Shown here piece after piece: positions 1-7,894 of a stretch of 51,331 nucleotides of DNA. A program made the translations under genes and the position numbers. The notes under the pieces are model-generated. The model did no database searches. It had not been told where the DNA came from and worked only from the letters and a program-made list of their open reading frames with translations. This stretch comes from DASTOB01 sp035720425 (GTDB taxonomy: Bacteria > Chloroflexota > Limnocylindria > Limnocylindrales > CSP1-4). The stretch is from the NCBI GenBank assembly GCA_035720425.1, contig DASTOB010000068.1:1-51331 (forward strand), written 5' to 3'. How positions within the stretch are numbered: position 1 is the first letter of the stretch; each line of letters opens with the position of its first letter.

Positions 1-186
1 GCCCGCCGGCCACTGGGCCGCCTCCGCGATGCGCACGACCGCGTCATCGCGGCGCGGGCCGCCATCGACCGAGATGACGAGCGGCACCGCTTCGCCGGCG
101 GGATAGTCCGCGGCGCGAAGTGAGTCGAGCACGCGGGCGAGGCTGGCCGGGCGGCAATAGGCGATGACGACGACGGCCCGGGTCAT
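1..186 (-). CDS. Glycosyltransferase family 2-like protein, N-terminal part (runs off the window)
   Basis: The first 62 residues are visible, beginning MTRAVVVIAYCRPASLARVL and followed by a PLVISVDGG stretch. A hydrophobic beta strand, a helix and then an SVDGG segment are what the nucleotide-sugar-binding start of a GT-A fold glycosyltransferase looks like. The ATG overlaps the stop of the upstream phosphorylase gene (ATGA), so the two are probably co-translated. The catalytic DxD region and acceptor domain lie outside the window, so donor and acceptor sugars cannot be named. Another GT-A nucleotidyltransferase-like protein is possible. Confidence 0.6.
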   Translation of the reverse strand, partial: MTRAVVVIAYCRPASLARVLDSLRAADYPAGEAVPLVISVDGGPRRDDAVVRIAEAAQWPAG

Positions 187-956
187 CGGGCGTGCGCGAG
201 CCACGCGTCGAGCATCGTGTCGGCGACCGCGCGAAGCCTTCGGCGGATGGCCTCGAGGTCTGAGGGCGGCTCCCATCGCCCGCTGCCGAGTCGGTCGCCG
301 ACGATTAGCGCCCCCGCGGCCGCCCGCCCGAGCGCCACCGCGACGGCGAACACGGCCGCGGTCTCGAGATCGACGACGACCGCCTCGCTCGCGCGAGCGC
401 GTCCCACTTCGCTCCGGGTCTCGCGGTACAGCGCGTCGGTCGTCCATGACCGGCCGATCCGGGGTTCCAGGCCCGCTTGCGACAGGATCCGTTTGGTCGC
501 CGTCGTCGCCGCCGGATCGGCCGTGCTCGTCGGACCCGCGCCGCCGTACTGGGCCGACACGCCTTCGTCGCGGAGCGCATCGGCGATGACGATGACGTCG
601 CCCGCGGCCAGGGCCGGGTCGAGCCCGCCCGCGTACCCGATGTACACGATCTCCCGCGCGCCGAGCGCGACGAGCTCCTCGACGGCGATCGCCGCCGCGG
701 GTGCCCCGACGCCGGGCGGGGCAGCGACCGCGATCGTGCCGCCGGGCACCGCGGTGCCACCCGTCTGGAGGACGATGACCGGCCCGGACGGTCCGTCGAT
801 CGCCCGACCGCGGCGGCGCCGCCGGACGTCCTCGACCGCGCTCCGATCGGCGACGAGGAGCGCCCGCTCGATCGGGTCCGTTCGGCCCGTCCGACGCACC
901 CCTCGGCGCCAGGCAAGGACGTCCGGGGCGTTCAGGATCGGCCGATCCTCCTCCAT
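183..956 (-). CDS. Nucleoside phosphorylase (PNP/UDP family)
   Basis: A 257-residue protein, the usual length for the family that cleaves nucleosides with phosphate to give a free base and ribose-1-phosphate. Family features are visible: a glycine-rich phosphate-site region (VIVLQTGGTAVPGGTIAVA), the IVYIGYAGGLDPALAAGDVIV segment that corresponds to the conserved G-x-AGG/LxP-GD block, and VVVDLETAAVFAVA, which matches the ME-x-A ribose/base-site motif with D-L-E in place of M-E. Base specificity (uridine or purine) cannot be fixed by eye. The ATG has no Shine-Dalgarno sequence; instead TGCGACAAT ends 6 nt upstream, suggesting a leaderless mRNA. The 3' end overlaps the glycosyltransferase gene. 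The 201 bp to the divergent secreted protein gene hold the promoters. Confidence 0.8.
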   Translation of the reverse strand: MEEDRPILNAPDVLAWRRGVRRTGRTDPIERALLVADRSAVEDVRRRRRGRAIDGPSGPVIVLQTGGTAVPGGTIAVAAPPGVGAPAAAIAVEELVALGAREIVYIGYAGGLDPALAAGDVIVIADALRDEGVSAQYGGAGPTSTADPAATTATKRILSQAGLEPRIGRSWTTDALYRETRSEVGRARASEAVVVDLETAAVFAVAVALGRAAAGALIVGDRLGSGRWEPPSDLEAIRRRLRAVADTMLDAWLAHAR

Positions 957-1157
957 CCCGGGATTGTCGCAGGGAGGAGGTCAGAGAAGGTGGTGCGTCG
1001 CCGCACCGTTTCCTTGATGCACCGCGATGCACGGCCGACGACGGCTTGGTACCGTGCCCGCGACGGGAGGCGTCGACGCGCGGGCGCAGCCCTGGTCGCC
1101 GCAAGCCCGCGCCGAGCCACAGGCGAACCCGGCCCGTCGGCGCCTGGAGGGTGGGCC

Positions 1158-3215
1158 ATGGTCAGGGGCCGAGGCGGGCCGCGCGCTCGCCGGTTTTTCG
1201 TGTCGGTCGTCGTCGCCAGCCTGGGATGGGCGATGCTCGCGGCGCCGGTCGCGGCAGACGATCCCGCGCCGGGAGACGAACCGTCGACCGCGATCCCGAT
1301 CGCCGACATTGGCATCCCGCAGGCGTACGACACGAGTGCCGCGACCGCGAACGGGGCGGACCCCGCGGAGTGCAACGGCGAGTTCGAGCACTTCGACGGA
1401 CCGTTCACAAACACGTTCTGGCACTCGTTCACGGCCGCGGCGGACGGCGACCTCATCGTCGACGTCAACAGCTTCCCGGACCCTGACGCCGAAGGATTTC
1501 TCGCAATCCTGTTCGTCTTCGAAGCCACCAACGAAGGCGCCGTCGGGCCGCTCGTCGCCTGCAATGCCTTCGGGGCGACAGTGCGGTTCGCGGCATCGGC
1601 GGGAGCGACGTACCTCGCCATGACCGGCAGCCTGCCGGAGACTCCGGCCGGCGGACCGGCGGAGATCACGATCCTCGAGCCGTTCGTGTCGAACCTCACG
1701 GTCAGTGATCGGGCGACCTATGACCAGGCCACGAAGGGTGTGACCATACGCGGGACCGTCGAGTGCGCGACCCCGGCGAATATCGATGTCAGCGCGTTCG
1801 GTTCGCAGCAGGTCGGGTCACATGTCGTCAGCGGGGACGGTTTCGTGCCTGCCGGCGAGTGTGACGGCGAACACGACTGGAGCCTCACGCTCTTCGGCTT
1901 CAACTCGTTCTTCAATCCCGGCGAACTCCAGGTGTTCGTCGAGGTCTTCGCGTGCACGACGATCTGCCTCGGCGACTTCGTCGACGCCACGGTTCGGGCG
2001 CGGCCCGGCAAGCCCGTGCCGGTCGAGCCTCCACCTCCGCCACCACCGCCGCCGGCCAACGATGAACGCGAGGGCGCCTTCGCGATCGCGATCGACTCCT
2101 CCGCGGCGCAGGACACGAACGGCGCGACGGCCAATGCGACTGACCCCGGCGAGTGCCCGGACCAGCCGATCGTCGTCTTCTCGACGGCCACTGTGTGGTA
2201 TTCCCTCGACGTGACCGAGGCGTTCGTCGAGATCGACACGTTCGGCAGCGATTACGACACGACCCTGTTCGTCCTGCAGGGCGACACGATCGTCGCCTGC
2301 AACGACCAGGCCGGCGACACGAACCAGTCCCAACTCGCGTTTGCCGCCGACGGCGCCTACGACATCATGGTCGGCGCCTGGCAGGACTCGCCGGCGGGCA
2401 ACCTCGTGCTCAACGTCGCGGCGACCGATCCGCCACCCCCGCCCCCGCCGGTCGACAACGACGACCCTGCCGACGCGATCCCGTTGATCGTCGATGCCGC
2501 CGACCCGCTCACGGCGGACACGAGGGGGGCCACCGCGGACCCCGACACCGATCCGGCCGAGTGCCCCTCCAACCCGGACGTGGGGCAGAGCAACCACACA
2601 GTCTGGTACTCCATTGCCGGCGCCGACGGGTTCGTCGAGGTCAACACGTTCGGCAGCGACTTCGACACCACTCTGTTCGTCCTCGACGGCGACGGTGGCG
2701 TGGTCGCCTGCAATGACGACTTCAACTCCCGCCAGTCGCGCGTCGTATTCGAGGCCGACCCCGCCGTTGCGTACCTCGTCATGGCCGGGAGCTTCAACGG
2801 CTTCGAGGGTGGCAACCTCGAGATCCGCGCGCTGTCGACCGACGAGCCTCCGCCACCCCCGGAGCCGTTCGTGTTCACCTTCAGCGTCAGCGACGTCGGT
2901 GTGGTCAACACACGGACCGGCGAGGTCACGATCTCGGGCACCGCGACGTGCTCGCGCGAGGCATCCGGGTTCATGTCCGCCTCGCTCTTCCAGGAAGGCG
3001 GTCGCTTCACGGCCGATGGCTTTGGAGAGGCCGAGCATGCCTGCGGTCCGGCTCCGACGACCTGGACGCTGACGCTGTTTGGCTTCGGCTCGAAGTTCCA
3101 GGCCGGCGACGCCGTCGCGTTCGTTGACGCGTTCGCATTCACCGACGACGGAGAGGGCCAGGGGACGTTCATCGAGCAGGTAATCCGGCTTCGCCCGGCG
3201 GGCTCCGCCCGCTAG
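1158..3215 (+). CDS. Secreted multidomain beta-sandwich repeat protein
   Basis: A 685-residue protein of unknown function. The start is the ATG preceded by GGAGG 7 nt upstream; the frame is open much further upstream, but that part is not protein-like. Residues 1-34 form a signal peptide (Arg-rich start, FFVSVVVASLGWAMLAAPVAA). Two module types alternate. Three modules carry the pattern NxxFDGPF or SNHTVWYS...GFVEVNTFGSDFDTTLFVL...VACNDD, resembling pre-peptidase C-terminal-like sandwiches. Two modules (LTVSDRATYDQATKGVTIRG and FSVSDVGVVNTRTGEVTISG, each ending in a WTLTLFGF segment) resemble a DUF6299-like domain. Proline-rich linkers separate them. There is no enzyme motif, sortase signal or C-terminal membrane anchor, so it is probably released or held by non-covalent contacts. 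It stands alone, divergent from the phosphorylase gene. Confidence 0.75.
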   Translation: MVRGRGGPRARRFFVSVVVASLGWAMLAAPVAADDPAPGDEPSTAIPIADIGIPQAYDTSAATANGADPAECNGEFEHFDGPFTNTFWHSFTAAADGDLIVDVNSFPDPDAEGFLAILFVFEATNEGAVGPLVACNAFGATVRFAASAGATYLAMTGSLPETPAGGPAEITILEPFVSNLTVSDRATYDQATKGVTIRGTVECATPANIDVSAFGSQQVGSHVVSGDGFVPAGECDGEHDWSLTLFGFNSFFNPGELQVFVEVFACTTICLGDFVDATVRARPGKPVPVEPPPPPPPPPANDEREGAFAIAIDSSAAQDTNGATANATDPGECPDQPIVVFSTATVWYSLDVTEAFVEIDTFGSDYDTTLFVLQGDTIVACNDQAGDTNQSQLAFAADGAYDIMVGAWQDSPAGNLVLNVAATDPPPPPPPVDNDDPADAIPLIVDAADPLTADTRGATADPDTDPAECPSNPDVGQSNHTVWYSIAGADGFVEVNTFGSDFDTTLFVLDGDGGVVACNDDFNSRQSRVVFEADPAVAYLVMAGSFNGFEGGNLEIRALSTDEPPPPPEPFVFTFSVSDVGVVNTRTGEVTISGTATCSREASGFMSASLFQEGGRFTADGFGEAEHACGPAPTTWTLTLFGFGSKFQAGDAVAFVDAFAFTDDGEGQGTFIEQVIRLRPAGSAR

Positions 3216-3297
3216 TCCGTCGCTCGATCCGGGGCGGGCCGGCGCTCGCCGGGCCCGCCCCACGTGTCGACCCCGTGCCCGCGGTCCCGTGTCGCCG

Positions 3298-3810
3298 TCA
3301 GTCGCCGCCGACCCAGTACGTGTCGTGGCGGTCATAGAACGCCGCCCGTTCGTCATCGGTCATCGTGAATCCCTGGCCGACCCGCGCGAGCGTCTCGAAG
3401 TAGTCCTCTCGCGTCGCACCCGGCGCGAACAGGATGAGCATCGACGCGGGCTCGTCGCCGTCGTTGCGGAAGCCGTGGATGCCGCCCTCCGGGACGAACA
3501 GGAAGTCGCCCGGCCGCGCGTCCGTCCAGGATCGGCCGTCGTATAGGCGGACCGTCCCCGATAGCACGTAGAACGACTCGGAGATCGAGCGGTGGAAGTG
3601 CGCGGCCGGGCCCCCCTGGCGCGGGACCATCTCCCAGCGATAGAGGCCAAACTGGCCGCGGGTCGAGGCATGGGTGGCCAGGTAGTGGGCCGTGCCGCCG
3701 GAGCGGTAGCGGACCTCCGGCGCGTGGTCGGCGGACCGGAGGGTCGCGTTCACGAGCCCGTCAGAACCCTTGTAGACCGGGTCCGGGTAGAACAGGTCCG
3801 GGTCGGACAT
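3298..3810 (-). CDS. Cupin-domain protein
   Basis: A 170-residue single-domain cupin. Motif 1 is seen as GGPAAHFHRSISESFYVLSG (metal ligands H, H, E) and motif 2 as PGDFLFVPEGGIHGFRNDGD (ligand H). This is a complete four-ligand set, so a metal-binding oxygenase, isomerase or small-molecule sensor is possible. The chosen ATG follows GAGGTG at good spacing; an in-frame start 45 nt further upstream has no such site. It ends convergently with the secreted protein gene and starts close to, but divergent from, tRNA-Val. The substrate is unknown; many stand-alone cupins of this kind are annotated only by fold. Confidence 0.75.
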   Translation of the reverse strand: MSDPDLFYPDPVYKGSDGLVNATLRSADHAPEVRYRSGGTAHYLATHASTRGQFGLYRWEMVPRQGGPAAHFHRSISESFYVLSGTVRLYDGRSWTDARPGDFLFVPEGGIHGFRNDGDEPASMLILFAPGATREDYFETLARVGQGFTMTDDERAAFYDRHDTYWVGGD

Positions 3811-3887
3811 CGTGGGCACCTCGCTGTGGCCGGGGATCGAAGCCTGCGCTATCATCTCCCGGCGGCGCGACGGAACCGCGTCGCATC

Positions 3888-3964
3888 GGGCGGCTAGCTC
3901 AGCTGGTTAGAGCACTTGCTTGACATGCAAGAGGTCACTGGTTCGAGTCCAGTGTCGCCCACCA
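3888..3964 (+). tRNA. tRNA-Val (anticodon GAC)
   Basis: A full cloverleaf can be drawn. The acceptor stem GGGCGGC pairs with GTCGCCC (one G-T pair). The D arm is GCTC/GAGC. The anticodon stem CTTGC/GCAAG has loop TTGACAT, giving anticodon GAC. The T arm ACTGG-TTCGAGT-CCAGT is canonical. The discriminator is A and CCA is encoded. The gene is the intact member of a family: its 3' part is repeated at 6727-6765 and 7710-7756, which makes it the likely integration target (attB) of one or more mobile elements. Confidence 0.97.
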
Positions 3965-4043
3965 TACCCATCGGTCGCGGCGACTCTCGTGATCGGTCGG
4001 GTCCACAGTTCCGGGCCGGCTGCTCCTGAACCGGGCCTCCCGC

Positions 4044-6683
4044 CTAGTCGCTGAGCGCTAACGCTTCGGCAACCGCCGCATCGGTATCGAGCCGGTGGCC
4101 GACGGCCCATGCAGCCGCTAACTTCGGATCAGCCTCGATTTGGGCCTGTGTCGGCTCGTCGCTCCACTGTCCACTCGTCTCTGTGCTCAGGTTCACGCCG
4201 CTGCGCTGCTCGATCTGGTCCGATGCGCCTGCGAAGCGGGCTGCGGTCTCCCGGCGCCCTGCCATCCACTCGAGTGTCGCGAACCCGCGCAGCACGAGCG
4301 CGTAGCCCGACACATCACGAAGCTCGACAAAAAGGCGTAGCGCCTCGCGCAGCAGCGCCCGTGCATCGAGCGGGCGGTGGTCCTGTGCCTCGGTCCCCGC
4401 GAGGGTGAAGTGCGCCCACGCGAGCATCCGCTGGTTCCCAAGCGCGCCGAAGAGGCGTCGCGCCTCTCGCAAGTAGTAGCGGGAAGCCGCGAAATCTGGC
4501 GGATTGAGCGAGTTCGATATGCCACCCAGCGCCCAGACAACCTGCGCCTCTCCTGTGAGGTCGCCGAGGTCACGGTAGATGGCCAACGCCTCCTCGGCCA
4601 GCCGACGCCCGGTCTGCAGCCCTTCGCTGCCTGCGCGGCGCTGAACGAAGTGCGCGAAGGATAGGTTGTAGAGGGCCTCGGCCTCGCCGTGGCGGTCTCC
4701 CGCCTCGCGCTCGATCGAGAGCCACCGCTCGTAGTGCTGCCGGGCCCGGTCGAAGTCCGCCATCCAGTACGCGAGCCCGCCCGCAGCTTCAAGTGCCTGC
4801 CCCAGCAGAGGAACATTGACATCGCCGGCGTGCGTCAGCGACTGCTCGACCCGCTCGCGGCCTTCGGTCAGGCGTCCGCGCATCTGCCAGAACCGCCAGG
4901 TCGCCGACGCCAGCCGGAGCGTGAGTTCGCGGCGGCCATGTTCGCTTGCCCAGGTCCAGGCCGCGCGAAGATTGGCCAGCTCGCGCTCGAGCCGGTCCAA
5001 CCAGCCACCACCCCCGGAGGCGGTGACGTTCGGAGCCGCAGCCTCGGCGAGCGCCGTGTAGGTGACCGCGTGTCGCTCTTGGTAGTCGGCGAGTTCGTCA
5101 ATCGCCCTGAGCCGCTCGATCGCGAACTCGCGGATCGTCTCGAGCATGTCGACCCGTAGCTCGTCCTCCACCTGCCGCCGGACGATCAGGCTCTTATCGA
5201 CGAGCGACCCGATCCGGTCAAGCGTGTCGAGCTCGTCGTCGGCTCGCATCACGTCCATGACCTCCGAGAGCGCAGCTCCGCCGAGGAAAACCCCCAGACG
5301 ATTGAAGAACGCTGCCTCTTCGGGTGTGAGCAGGTCATAGCTCCATTGCATGGTCCCGCGCAGGGTCCGGTGCCGATCATCCGCGTGCGCCGGACCTGAA
5401 TCGCTACTGAGAAGTCGCAGGCGGTCGCCCAGCCGCTGCAGGATCGCCTGGGGGGTCAGCAGGCTGGTCCGAGCAGCCGCCAGCTCGATGGCCAGCGGAA
5501 GGCCGTCGAGCCGCCGGACGATCTCTGCCACGGTGCGTGCGCTGTCGGGTGTGAGCCTGAACTGCGGTACGGCCGCCCGCGCCCGGTCGACGAAGAGCGC
5601 AACCGACTCCTGTTCACGCCCGAGCTCACCGAGCGCGGGCAGCCGTTCTGGATCCGGAACCGGGAGCGGCGGCACCGCGTATGTCCGCTCGCCGTAGATT
5701 CCGAGCCGGCTCCGGCTCGTGACGACGGCCTTCAGGCGCGACGTGGCAGACAGCATGTCGGCAACCGTCTCCGCCGCCGGCAGCAGCTGCTCGAAGTTAT
5801 CGAGGATGAGCAGCATCCGCCGCGAGCCGATGCCGTTCACGAGGCGCTGCCGCAGATCGGCGCCTTCGTTCACCCCGAACTCGCGGGCGATGGCGGAGAG
5901 GACGAGCGCGGGCTCACGCAGGCTCGCGAGTGGCACGAAGACGAGGCCATCGGGAAACGCGCCCCGGTTCTCGGCGGCCAGCTCGATGGCGAGGCGAGTC
6001 TTGCCCGACCCGCCTGGACCGACGAGTGTCAGCAGCCGAGCATCGCGTAGCAGCTGGGCGGTCTCGGCCAACTCGCGGCGGCGGCCGAAAAAGGCGGTGA
6101 GCTGCTGAGGCAATCCGGACGGTGTGGCCTCGAGCGATCGTGGCGGCGGGAAGCGATCGTCAAGCCCGTCGATAACCAGCTGGAAGAGGTGCTCCGGGTC
6201 GGGCAGGTCTCGCAGTCGGTGCTCGCCGAGGTCTACGAGCCGGATGCCGTCGGGCGGCTCGGCCAACGCATCTGCCGTAGTCCGCGATAGAAGAACCTGC
6301 CCACCGTGCGCTGCGGCGGCGATGCGAGCCGCGCGATTCACCTCCAGACCAACGTAGTCGCGGCCGGAGAGGCGGGCCTCGCCCGTATGGATGCCCATTC
6401 GCACCCGCAACGCCTCCGGCCAATCGAGCTGAGCGCGGGCAAGGGCGCGCTGGGCGTCCGCCAGCGCAAGGATCGCCGAGGCGGTCGATGTGAAGACCGC
6501 GAAGAACGAGTCTCCCTCGGTGTTGACCTCGACGCCGTCATGCTCCCGAAGGGCCGAGCGGATGATGGCCGCGTGCTCAGCGATCAGCTCGTCTGCGCGC
6601 GGCCCGAGCGCCTGCAGCAGGCGAGTCGACCCCTCGATATCGGTGAAGACGAACGTGACCGTCCCGGTCGGCAGCGGTTGCAT
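4044..6683 (-). CDS. Class III nucleotide cyclase-STAND ATPase-TPR signalling protein
   Basis: An 879-residue three-part protein. Residues 8-170 are a class III cyclase domain: FTDIEGST supplies metal ligand D15, EGDSFFAVF supplies D58, and VNRAAR supplies the transition-state residues N116 and R120. The position usually filled by the base-selecting lysine before GD appears to be N54, so ATP specificity cannot be assumed. Residues 195-500 are an NB-ARC/AfsR-like ATPase with Walker A GPGGSGKT (222-229), Walker B LLILDNFEQ and a GLPLAIELAAAR segment. Residues 560-870 are helical TPR-like repeats. No DNA-binding domain is seen. It lies alone between the intact tRNA-Val gene and the first copy of the tRNA 3' end, so it is probably cargo of an integrated segment. 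Such proteins are common, uncharacterised sensors; the signal and output are unknown. Confidence 0.85.
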   Translation of the reverse strand: MQPLPTGTVTFVFTDIEGSTRLLQALGPRADELIAEHAAIIRSALREHDGVEVNTEGDSFFAVFTSTASAILALADAQRALARAQLDWPEALRVRMGIHTGEARLSGRDYVGLEVNRAARIAAAAHGGQVLLSRTTADALAEPPDGIRLVDLGEHRLRDLPDPEHLFQLVIDGLDDRFPPPRSLEATPSGLPQQLTAFFGRRRELAETAQLLRDARLLTLVGPGGSGKTRLAIELAAENRGAFPDGLVFVPLASLREPALVLSAIAREFGVNEGADLRQRLVNGIGSRRMLLILDNFEQLLPAAETVADMLSATSRLKAVVTSRSRLGIYGERTYAVPPLPVPDPERLPALGELGREQESVALFVDRARAAVPQFRLTPDSARTVAEIVRRLDGLPLAIELAAARTSLLTPQAILQRLGDRLRLLSSDSGPAHADDRHRTLRGTMQWSYDLLTPEEAAFFNRLGVFLGGAALSEVMDVMRADDELDTLDRIGSLVDKSLIVRRQVEDELRVDMLETIREFAIERLRAIDELADYQERHAVTYTALAEAAAPNVTASGGGGWLDRLERELANLRAAWTWASEHGRRELTLRLASATWRFWQMRGRLTEGRERVEQSLTHAGDVNVPLLGQALEAAGGLAYWMADFDRARQHYERWLSIEREAGDRHGEAEALYNLSFAHFVQRRAGSEGLQTGRRLAEEALAIYRDLGDLTGEAQVVWALGGISNSLNPPDFAASRYYLREARRLFGALGNQRMLAWAHFTLAGTEAQDHRPLDARALLREALRLFVELRDVSGYALVLRGFATLEWMAGRRETAARFAGASDQIEQRSGVNLSTETSGQWSDEPTQAQIEADPKLAAAWAVGHRLDTDAAVAEALALSD

Positions 6684-6726
6684 GCGGCGGTCCTCAGGTC
6701 TGCGTCCTGATTGTGCCCCTCACGCG

Positions 6727-6765
6727 TGCAAGGGGTCACTGGTTCGAGTCCAGTGTCGCCCACCA
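6727..6765 (+). repeat. Direct repeat of the tRNA-Val 3' end (putative att site, copy 2)
   Basis: 39 bases match tRNA-Val positions 3926-3964 with a single difference (GGGG for GAGG in the variable region). The match covers part of the anticodon stem, the T arm, the acceptor 3' strand and CCA. The 5' half of a tRNA is absent upstream. This is the footprint expected when an element integrates at a tRNA 3' end and regenerates the gene. No integrase gene is present between the copies. Confidence 0.85.
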
Positions 6766-6837
6766 GTCACCTATTCACGCTCAAACTCACCGCTTGGCTG
6801 CTTCGGGCTGCCCGCCACCGGTTGACTTCCGCGCTCA

Positions 6838-7615
6838 GTGGCCGCAAGCACGTCGAGTCCCTGTGCGACCGGCTGGACGAGGATGAACCCGGAGGCCAGC
6901 CCGCCCCACCGCGGCTGGGGCGCGATGGCATACGACGCGCAGTCCGATCGCGTGATCCTGTTCGGTGGCGCGGGCGCCGCCGGCCACCTTGGCGATACGT
7001 GGGCATGCGACTACGAAGGTGACTCCTGGACCGAGATGGCGCCGACCGACTCGCCCTCGGCACGCACCTACTCGGCCATGGCCTATGACCCGCGCGGTCT
7101 TCGCATGATCCTGTCGGAGGTGCGGCCGGTCCGCAAGATCACAAGGAGGTCTCCGATGACACCTGGGCCTACGATTACGCCTCGAACACGTGGACCGAGC
7201 TCTCCACCGGGACTTCACCCTCGGCGCGCGGCTGGCACGCCATGGCGCACGACGGCGAGACGGCCACATCGTTCTCTTTGGCGGCGGCGCAGACCGGGAC
7301 GGGTATACGGCGCAGACCTGGCTCTTCGATCCCGCCATTGACCGCTGGACGGAAGCGCCCGCGACCGGCACGCGTGCGGGCCTGACGCTGACATCCGAAG
7401 GCTGTGGCTTTGAGGGACCGATGCAGTTCACGGCCGGCGAGCTCTCGATCGCCGCCCTCAACGAGACGACCGACGGCGGAAATGATCAACGTTGGAGTGA
7501 GGGCGCCTATCGAAGCTGCCCGCAAACGTGCCTCCTGGGCCATGTCTTCGGGCCTGGATACCCGCGGCCTTCCGCGGCCGTAACGGCACGCAGGAACCAG
7601 GTGGCCAACCCGTAG
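6838..7615 (+). pseudogene. Kelch-repeat protein pseudogene
   Basis: Kelch motifs are readable, but only by switching frame twice. The first frame gives AMAYDAQSDRVILFGGAG, GDTWACDYEGDSWTEM and AMAYDPRGLRMIL. After an apparent one-base loss near 7112 the sense continues as DDTWAYDYASNTWTELSTG and WHAMAHDGET. After a second apparent loss near 7261 it continues as HIVLFGGGADRDGYTAQTWLFDPAIDRWTE. The remainder to 7615 no longer resembles kelch. The intact ancestor would have been a beta-propeller with at least three blades, possibly secreted, but no signal peptide is preserved. It lies between tRNA-end copies 2 and 3, consistent with a decaying inserted segment. Confidence 0.75.
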
Positions 7616-7709
7616 CCGAGATCTTCCCCGCTCCACCTGCAGTGACCGTATTTCTTTGGCCTTTTCGCTCGGCCATTCCACGCTTGGAGCACAGCGTTCA
7701 GGCGGAAGT

Positions 7710-7756
7710 GCTTGATATGCAAGAGGTCACTGGTTCGAGTCCACGGTCGCCCACCA
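7710..7756 (+). repeat. Direct repeat of the tRNA-Val 3' end (putative att site, copy 3)
   Basis: 47 bases match tRNA-Val 3918-3964 with three differences: one in the anticodon (GAT instead of GAC) and two at the end of the T stem that break its pairing (CCACG for CCAGT). The anticodon stem-loop, T loop, acceptor 3' strand and CCA remain. No acceptor 5' strand complementary to GTCGCCC lies upstream, so this is a fragment, not a tRNA-Ile gene. More divergence than copy 2 suggests an older event. Confidence 0.8.
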
Positions 7757-7894
7757 TCCACTGACTCCTGCTGTTCGGGCACGATCGCAGCGCGCCGGGG
7801 CCGCGCCCGCTGGCGGGAACGATTCTGAGCCGCCAGTCGTGCCGGGAACTGCACCCGGTTGCGGTTCCGCTGGCGGGCCTGGCTACCACCCGCG

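Noticed and set aside
477..1157. N-terminal extension of the secreted protein by 227 codons
   Set aside because: The extension lies opposite the phosphorylase gene and would bury the signal peptide; the ATG at 1158 has a good ribosome-binding site.
7680..7756. A complete tRNA-Ile(GAT) gene at the third tRNA-like copy
   Set aside because: The acceptor 5' strand and D arm are missing and the T stem is mispaired, so only a 3' fragment is supported.
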